Source of the DNA: Vibrio sp. 99-70-13A1
Lineage (GTDB): Bacteria > Pseudomonadota > Gammaproteobacteria > Enterobacterales > Vibrionaceae
Assembly: GCF_013114625.1 (NCBI RefSeq)
Contig: NZ_VTXD01000038.1
Span: 1 to 45,785, forward strand
DNA length: 45,785 bases
Direction of reading: 5' to 3'
Below the pieces are notes generated by a model, which was not told the DNA's origin, ran no database searches, and saw only the letters and a list, made by a program, of their open reading frames with translations. The translations under genes were made by a program, and so were the position numbers. The first letter of the stretch is position 1; each line of letters opens with the position of its first letter. Shown here piece by piece: positions 41,935-45,785 of this stretch.

Positions 41935-42447
41935 TTGGATTGGTTAGAATTAAAACCGTCAGAAATAATTGCGATTTGTGCTGTTATCGTATCAGTCATT
42001 TCACTCGTAGTAGCTAAGACAACACTTAAAGCTCAACGTACTCACAATAAATTGTCGTTGAGACCTATTGTGCATATTTCAAAGGGAGACTACGAAAACA
42101 AGATTTTCGTTAAAGTGAAAAATTATGGGCTAGGTCCATTAATAATTAAAAGCTGTGAAATCAATAAGTTTGGTCAACAATACGATACGTTGGTTGAGTC
42201 GTTAGGCGATAAAGCATCAGAAATTGTTTGGGACACGTTCGCTGCTAATATAGATGGTCGTGTATTGGCTCCTCAAAATGAGTTTATTTTAATTGAAGCA
42301 ACATTTGAGGACGGTTTTGATGATCGAATCAAAAAGGAAATCAGAAGATCTCTTGCATCTACGACAATCACAGTACAGTACACTTGTGTTTATGGTGAGA
42401 CTTATCCAGAAGAGCAGGAAAGACTATCTTGGTTTTCTAGGCACTAA
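41935..42447 (+). CDS. Single-TM protein of unknown function (cassette 3)
   Basis: Not recognised. The 170 residues begin with a short acidic stretch, then a membrane helix at about 10-28 (EIIAICAVIVSVISLVVAKT), a basic stop (KAQRTHNK), and a beta-rich soluble domain (SLRPIVHISKGDYENKIFVKVKNYGLGPLIIKSCEI). The charge pattern puts the soluble part in the cytoplasm. The start is TTG at 41935; the same frame is closed by a stop 24 bases upstream and there is no ATG, so this is the only sensible start, with a weak GGTGG before it. Proteins of this shape turn up in integrons and defence islands, but I have no function to assign. Confidence 0.7.
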   Translation: MDWLELKPSEIIAICAVIVSVISLVVAKTTLKAQRTHNKLSLRPIVHISKGDYENKIFVKVKNYGLGPLIIKSCEINKFGQQYDTLVESLGDKASEIVWDTFAANIDGRVLAPQNEFILIEATFEDGFDDRIKKEIRRSLASTTITVQYTCVYGETYPEEQERLSWFSRH

Positions 42448-42452
42448 CTTCA

Positions 42453-42577
42453 TATAACAAACTGTTTAAGAGTGATTCGCAACACGTGGCATTTTCACTA
42501 TGCGTTGATTTTAGTGTTTAAGGTGGTATGCGGCTGCTTTGGTATTGCGTTGCTCACACCTTAACAGGGCGTTAGAA
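42453..42577 (+). repeat. attC site 3
   Basis: From TATAACAAAC to core GTTAGAA (cut after G42571). It is the only one of its sequence type here, with CAACACGTGGC in its centre and CTTAACAGGGC near its end. Confidence 0.88.
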
Positions 42578-42596
42578 CTTTTAGGGAATAAATAGG

Positions 42597-42962
42597 ATGA
42601 AGGCTCCGTTTCGATATATTTGTATAGCTGCAAGTATGGCGTTTGCGATCTCTGGCTGTGCTTCTCAAAGCAATAGCAGCATAGGCAAGGTAGGCTCGTC
42701 TGAGCTAAATAAGTATGGGCAAATCTATACCCAAATGATTCAAAATGAATTGATTTGGTCTGATAGGCTTGAAGGTAAGATTTGTACGCTTAATATACAT
42801 TTAAGTGAACATGGCAATGTTACAGAAATAAGCTCAATTGGTTATGAGAAACTATGTGAGAACAGTGAAAAAGCTGTGAAATCTGTAGGCGTATTCCCAA
42901 TGCCAGCAAACGAGGAATTAGCTAAAAAACTAATGGAAATCAAACTTACAATTGCTCTGTAG
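42597..42962 (+). CDS. Lipoprotein with TolA domain III-like fold (cassette 4)
   Basis: A 121-residue lipoprotein: signal peptide with lipobox ISGC, lipidated Cys21, and Ala at +2, which predicts sorting to the outer membrane. Residues about 35-120 match the C-terminal domain III of TolA: SELNKYGQIYTQMIQ, LEGKICTLNIHLSEHGNV, then YEKLC and FPMPANEEL. The two cysteines (63 and 87) sit where TolAIII has its disulfide. TolA itself is an inner-membrane protein with a long stalk; here only the tip remains. Start ATG after AGGGAA. TolAIII is the docking site of filamentous phage pIII and several colicins, so a decoy or interference role is possible; a Tol-Pal role is the alternative. Confidence 0.82.
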   Translation: MKAPFRYICIAASMAFAISGCASQSNSSIGKVGSSELNKYGQIYTQMIQNELIWSDRLEGKICTLNIHLSEHGNVTEISSIGYEKLCENSEKAVKSVGVFPMPANEELAKKLMEIKLTIAL

Positions 42963-42965
42963 TAC

Positions 42966-43092
42966 AGTTCTAACAAGCAATTTAAGCAGACTGCCAACGC
43001 TTGGCATTTTCAACTCGGCTTAGCTTCAGTGATTTCGGTGGTAAATTTGAGTGTATTAGTAGCGTTGTCAGCTACTTAATTGGGCGTTATAT
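42966..43092 (+). repeat. attC site 4
   Basis: From TTCTAACAAGC to core GTTATAT (cut after G43086), with TGCCAACGCTTGGCA in the centre. Family A, very close to attC 6 and attC 1. Confidence 0.92.
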
Positions 43093-43635
43093 TTTATTTG
43101 AAATCAGCGTCTTAAAATTAATATGAAGTAGGTGATTTGTCGTTTTCTCAGGCTGTCTGTTTCAGCTACTTTCAGCAGTCAAATATCGAGGTCTTAAGGT
43201 TCTAGATCTCTTTAGCCGTAAAACATGCCAAGGTTCGTGGGTGCTTCAGTTCGGGTTCGAGCAGCGCCGATTGAAAATGTAATTGGCTCAAAGTCGCGTC
43301 AATGAAAGTTGCCGTTTTGGTTTTGAAATCGCTGGTAAATTGGAAGGTTTCAGTTTTCTTGTTTGTCTGGATTTAACTACGAATATCTGATTTTCCTTTC
43401 ATCGAATTGGTTTGTTGTTTTTGGGCGTCACTTTCAATTTCAGCGTGTGAGTTAGGTTAGAAAACCAAGTTAGTATCGTAATTCTTTATCAATGAAATCA
43501 GTCGATTGTTGTAAAATATAACAAGCAATTCAAGCTGACAGCCAACGCGCGGCATTTTCAGCTCCAATTGGTTTGGGTGTAATCGGCGCGTTGCTTTTAG
43601 TTCAGGTTTGCGTTGGTCTGCAACTTAATTGGGCG
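43087..43635 (+). other. Cassette 5, without a recognisable gene
   Basis: This 549-bp cassette has proper attC limits but no convincing reading frame on either strand between 43093 and 43514. I see no clear promoter or strong hairpin. It could carry a small RNA, a promoter for downstream cassettes, or a decayed gene. Confidence 0.75.
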
Positions 43636-43641
43636 TTATAA
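43515..43641 (+). repeat. attC site 5
   Basis: From AATATAACAAGC to core GTTATAA (cut after G43635). Central element GCCAACGCGCGGC. Family B, matching attC 2 nearly base for base. Confidence 0.92.
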
Positions 43642-43672
43642 GCTGTTCGTAGTTGTAGGTTTGGAGAATTAG

Positions 43673-44107
43673 GTGTACGAAATCCGTAAAGCTGATAATA
43701 GTGATTATGAGTTCTTATTTAAACTTAAGAAATCAGCAGAATATGAGCCTATTAAAGCTGTTTTTGGCTGGGACGAGAATGTTCAAAGAGAGATTCATAG
43801 CAATGAATGGGAAGAGGAAAAGCCGACCATAATAGAAGTTGATGGTGTCGCAGTGGGTAGTTACCTAGTACAGGCGCATTCTGAATATCTATACTTTGGT
43901 CGTTTCTTCTTGCTACCGGAATATCAGGATAAAGGTATTGGCAGCCAAGTATTGAAAACTGTTATTGAACTTGCGGATCTAAAGTCATTACCAATTAAGC
44001 TTTGTTACTTGCAAGGAAATCGAGTGGGACAACTTTATAAAAGGTTGGGCTTTAGCGTAGTAGGGCAAGACGAGCAGTTTGTGCACATGCTCAAGCCTCG
44101 CTTATAA
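43673..44107 (+). CDS. GNAT-family N-acetyltransferase (cassette 6)
   Basis: A 144-residue acetyltransferase that moves an acetyl group from acetyl-CoA to an amine. Seen: N-terminal YEIRKADNSDYEFLFKLKKSAE, the beta-strand YLYFGRFFLLPEYQ, the acetyl-CoA pyrophosphate loop QDKGIGSQVLK at about 86-96, and a typical C-terminal GNRVGQLYKRLGFSVVGQDE. The start is GTG at 43673, seven bases after GGAG. The stop TAA lies in the attC end. GNAT proteins are common in cassettes; substrate may be an antibiotic, a peptide or a toxin-linked tRNA, but nothing here decides. Confidence 0.9.
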   Translation: MYEIRKADNSDYEFLFKLKKSAEYEPIKAVFGWDENVQREIHSNEWEEEKPTIIEVDGVAVGSYLVQAHSEYLYFGRFFLLPEYQDKGIGSQVLKTVIELADLKSLPIKLCYLQGNRVGQLYKRLGFSVVGQDEQFVHMLKPRL

Positions 44108-44226
44108 CAAGCAATTTAAGCAGACTGCCAACGCTTGGCATTTTCAGCTCGGTTTAGCTTCAGTGATTTCGGTGTTAAATTTGAGTGTATTGGTAGCGTT
44201 GTCAGCTACTTAATTGGGCGTTATGT
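44102..44226 (+). repeat. attC site 6
   Basis: From TTATAACAAGC to core GTTATGT (cut after G44220). TGCCAACGCTTGGCA in the centre. Family A. Confidence 0.93.
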
Positions 44227-44242
44227 TCACAGGAGTTCGAAA

Positions 44243-44887
44243 TTGAAAATTAAGCATGTAGCATCTTTATTGTTTGCTTTTGTTGCTGGTGCTCTTGTTA
44301 CCTTAGGGGTGTTCGGCAATGCTAAAGCTTATGTGACGACACTAATAAGTGTAGGTAGCGATCTAGCTACAATAGCAACAGGGATTGTGGCATTTATTGC
44401 TTTGACAACGTGGAGGAAACAGCATACTCATTCTGAACAATGGAAAAAATTGGAATCATTAAGAACCGCTTTTGAGAGCTATGTTAGTGCTGAAATTGGA
44501 TATTGGTTTGCTGAAGAAAAGCGCTTAATGGTTCAAAATGGTGTTGAACTTTTTCCTTTCAAAAAAATCATCACAGATGAAGCCGAAATAAATAAGATAT
44601 GCGGCGAAGATGTTGTTAGCTCTCATAGGCGATTGACTCAAGCGAAATTAGAATATGAACGTGCTTACAGATCTTGCTCAACCTTAGTAGTTCTACCAAT
44701 AGAGTTAAATCCAGAGCATATACGCAGTCAATTTCAAAATTTATTTGAAGACTTTCACAACAACTTTATAGAGTTTGAAGTGAACAAAGGTCAAAGGGTA
44801 CAGCGTAAATACTATATCGATGAAAGCGAAGATATTTTCACCAAAGGTGAAGCATGCTTTGTCGAATTACTCAGCAAGCTAAAGTGA
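44243..44887 (+). CDS. Two-TM membrane protein of unknown function (cassette 7)
   Basis: Not recognised. I choose the TTG at 44243 because AGGAG lies seven bases upstream and the start falls inside the cassette; a longer frame from 44135 would begin within attC 6. The 214 residues show two hydrophobic helices (about 6-24 and 40-57, LATIATGIVAFIALTTW), then a long charged helical region (WRKQHTHSEQWKKLESLRTAFESY, later KLEYERAYRSC) that is probably cytoplasmic. This two-helix plus coiled cytoplasmic layout is seen in some defence effectors, but I have no sequence match to claim. Confidence 0.7.
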   Translation: MKIKHVASLLFAFVAGALVTLGVFGNAKAYVTTLISVGSDLATIATGIVAFIALTTWRKQHTHSEQWKKLESLRTAFESYVSAEIGYWFAEEKRLMVQNGVELFPFKKIITDEAEINKICGEDVVSSHRRLTQAKLEYERAYRSCSTLVVLPIELNPEHIRSQFQNLFEDFHNNFIEFEVNKGQRVQRKYYIDESEDIFTKGEACFVELLSKLK

Positions 44888-45015
44888 ACATAACAAAGCG
44901 TTTAAGACGGATTCCCAACGCTTGGCATTTTCGGTTTATTTTGAATTTAGTGTTTACGGCACGATGGTTTAGGTAGGGTGGTCTGCGTTGCTCACCACTT
45001 AACGCGGCGTTATGC
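44886..45015 (+). repeat. attC site 7
   Basis: From AACATAACAAAGC to core GTTATGC (cut after G45009). Central CCCAACGCTTGGC, end CTTAACGCGGCGTTA. Family D, with attC 8. Confidence 0.92.
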
Positions 45016-45037
45016 GACCTAAAGGAAATTGATATTT

Positions 45038-45571
45038 ATGGATAAATTTGGAATGCTGCAAGAGCTTGGTGCGGGTGATTTTCAGCACCTCAATGGCTCA
45101 TTGGAAGCACACCTAAAAGGTACTGAGAAAGTTCTAATTAACTGGGGTAGTAGCGAATTACTTCAAATCGCAGGTCTCTTTCATGCCGCGTATGGAACAG
45201 CGGGTTTCGATGAAAATATGGTGTCGTTAAGCCAGCGCCAAGAAATAGCGCGAATTATTGGTAATGATGAAGAAGCATTGGTTTATTTGTATTGCTCATG
45301 CGACCGAGACTATGTATTCCCTCAATTTGGCAAAGTGCTAGAAATCCAATTTAAAGACAGGTTTACTGGTTCAACATTCACACTCGACAATGCAATGGCG
45401 AAATTGTTTTGCGAGTTAACCGTCGCTAATGAGCTAGAGCTTGTTTATAGCAGTGAAGAGTTCAAACTCAAATATGGTGCTGAGCTATTTGAACTGTTCC
45501 AAGGTATGGACAGTTACTTAAGCCCTGAGGCTAGAAATGCGTACAAATCAGCCTTGTCGAATTTCGCATAA
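45038..45571 (+). CDS. HD-like domain protein, DUF6817-type (cassette 8)
   Basis: The 177-residue protein carries a pattern I associate with DUF6817: HLNGSLEAHLKGTEKVLINWG at about 17-37, LLQIAGLFHAAYGTAGF at about 41-57, and SLSQRQEIARIIGNDEEALVYLY near 63-85. The spaced histidines look like an HD-type helical metal site, so a phosphohydrolase or nucleotidase activity is possible but unproven. I use ATG at 45038; a TTG three codons earlier is too near the AAAGGAAA site. The stop TAA is inside the attC end. Confidence 0.72.
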   Translation: MDKFGMLQELGAGDFQHLNGSLEAHLKGTEKVLINWGSSELLQIAGLFHAAYGTAGFDENMVSLSQRQEIARIIGNDEEALVYLYCSCDRDYVFPQFGKVLEIQFKDRFTGSTFTLDNAMAKLFCELTVANELELVYSSEEFKLKYGAELFELFQGMDSYLSPEARNAYKSALSNFA

Positions 45572-45693
45572 CAAGGCGTTCAAGAGGGATTCTCAACGCT
45601 TGGCATTTTTAGTTTGAATCGGTTTTAGTGTTTACGGCACAATGGTTTAGGTTAGGTGGTTGGCGTTGTTCACCCCTTAACGCGGCGTTATAC
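45566..45693 (+). repeat. attC site 8
   Basis: From CGCATAACAAGGC to core GTTATAC (cut after G45687). Central TCAACGCTTGGC, end CTTAACGCGGCGTTA. Family D. Confidence 0.92.
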
Positions 45694-45718
45694 GACTTTA
45701 TTAAATTCGGAGAACCAA

Positions 45719-45785
45719 ATGGACTTAGATATCTATCAGGTTGATTCATTTACAAGTGAAGCATTCAAAGGAAACCCTGCTGGAG
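45719..45785 (+). CDS. PhzF-family protein, cut off by the window end (cassette 9)
   Basis: Only 22 residues are visible: MDLDIYQVDSFTSEAFKGNP and on to the edge. This is the usual N-terminus of PhzF/YddE-type isomerases (YQVDAFT..xFxGNPAGV). The ATG follows CGGAGAA at a good distance. The rest lies outside the window. PhzF-like cassettes exist in Vibrio integrons; substrate unknown. Confidence 0.8.
   Translation, partial: MDLDIYQVDSFTSEAFKGNPAG

Larger units (their letters stand above)
38291..45785. mobile_element. Chromosomal integron (superintegron) platform and first cassettes
   Basis: The element has the integrase gene on the minus strand, an attI site, and at least nine cassettes on the plus strand separated by eight long attC sites; it runs out of the window. 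Cassette limits by the G/TT cut in each core site are 39485-40245, 40246-41905, 41906-42571, 42572-43086, 43087-43635, 43636-44220, 44221-45009, 45010-45687, and 45688 onward. The long VCR-like attC sites of similar sequence are typical of Vibrio. Confidence 0.95.

Noticed and set aside
44135..44242. N-terminal extension of the cassette 7 gene
   Set aside because: The extension lies within attC 6 and translates the recombination site. The TTG at 44243 has an AGGAG site at the right distance.
40126..45693. Interspersed repeats of about 125 bp as a CRISPR or IS family
   Set aside because: Each unit has the inverted-core ends of an attC site, the intervals are gene-sized, and an integron integrase heads the array.

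Overview
The window looks like a chromosomal segment from a Vibrio-type gammaproteobacterium. The main evidence is an intact integron integrase followed by a row of gene cassettes separated by long, closely similar VCR-like attC sites, which is the layout of a Vibrionaceae superintegron. The set of ordinary genes fits too: an rbsDACBKR ribose operon, yejABEF, a clustered nitrate assimilation locus, and a single-Cache chemoreceptor. The first 19 bases are exactly the Nextera/Tn5 mosaic-end adapter, so the left edge is a contig end carrying library residue. No rRNA, tRNA, insertion sequence or CRISPR array is visible.

Layout. 253-1938: a methyl-accepting chemotaxis protein. 2201-12495: nitrate assimilation, with a membrane-anchored PP2C phosphatase/Ser-Thr kinase fusion, a NarK-type transporter, nirD and nirB on the minus strand, and nasA divergent on the plus strand. 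The nirB-nasA gap holds two good sigma-54 promoters facing outwards, NtrC-like half-sites and a NarL/NarP-type 7-2-7 site between them, so nitrogen limitation and nitrate probably control both arms. 12598-18990: the ribose operon (rbsD-A-C-B-K-R, minus strand), with two perfect 16-bp RbsR operators and a CRP-like site upstream. 19372-21550: an endonuclease/exonuclease/phosphatase-family protein and a GGDEF protein with a degenerate active site. 21853-27811: yejABEF peptide/microcin-type ABC importer. 27847-32037: an orphan solute-binding protein, an S4 RNA-binding protein with a basic tail, a proline-iminopeptidase-like hydrolase and an atypical ADP-ribosylglycohydrolase-like protein. 32188-35619: a polar amino-acid ABC importer operon. 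35792-38009: a YqhD-like alcohol dehydrogenase divergent from an AraC regulator, probably an aldehyde-response pair.

38291-45785: the integron. intI (minus strand) has all tyrosine-recombinase residues and a LexA-like box just upstream. attI is followed by cassettes 1-8 and the start of a ninth: LysE-type exporter; a two-gene TPR + HEPN cassette; a one-TM protein; a lipoprotein carrying a TolA domain III-like fold; an ORF-less cassette; a GNAT acetyltransferase; a two-TM protein; an HD-like (DUF6817-type) protein; and a truncated PhzF-like gene. Eight attC sites fall into about three sequence families.

The best candidates for something undescribed are the TPR-HEPN cassette (a possible RNase-based toxin or phage-defence unit) and the TolAIII-like lipoprotein (a possible periplasmic decoy for filamentous phage or bacteriocins). 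The genome also seems prone to short tandem repeats: 6-, 7-, 20- and 25-bp arrays occur in intergenic gaps, and in-frame repeats occur at the N-termini of YejE and YejF, after the YejA signal peptide and in the phosphatase/kinase linker.
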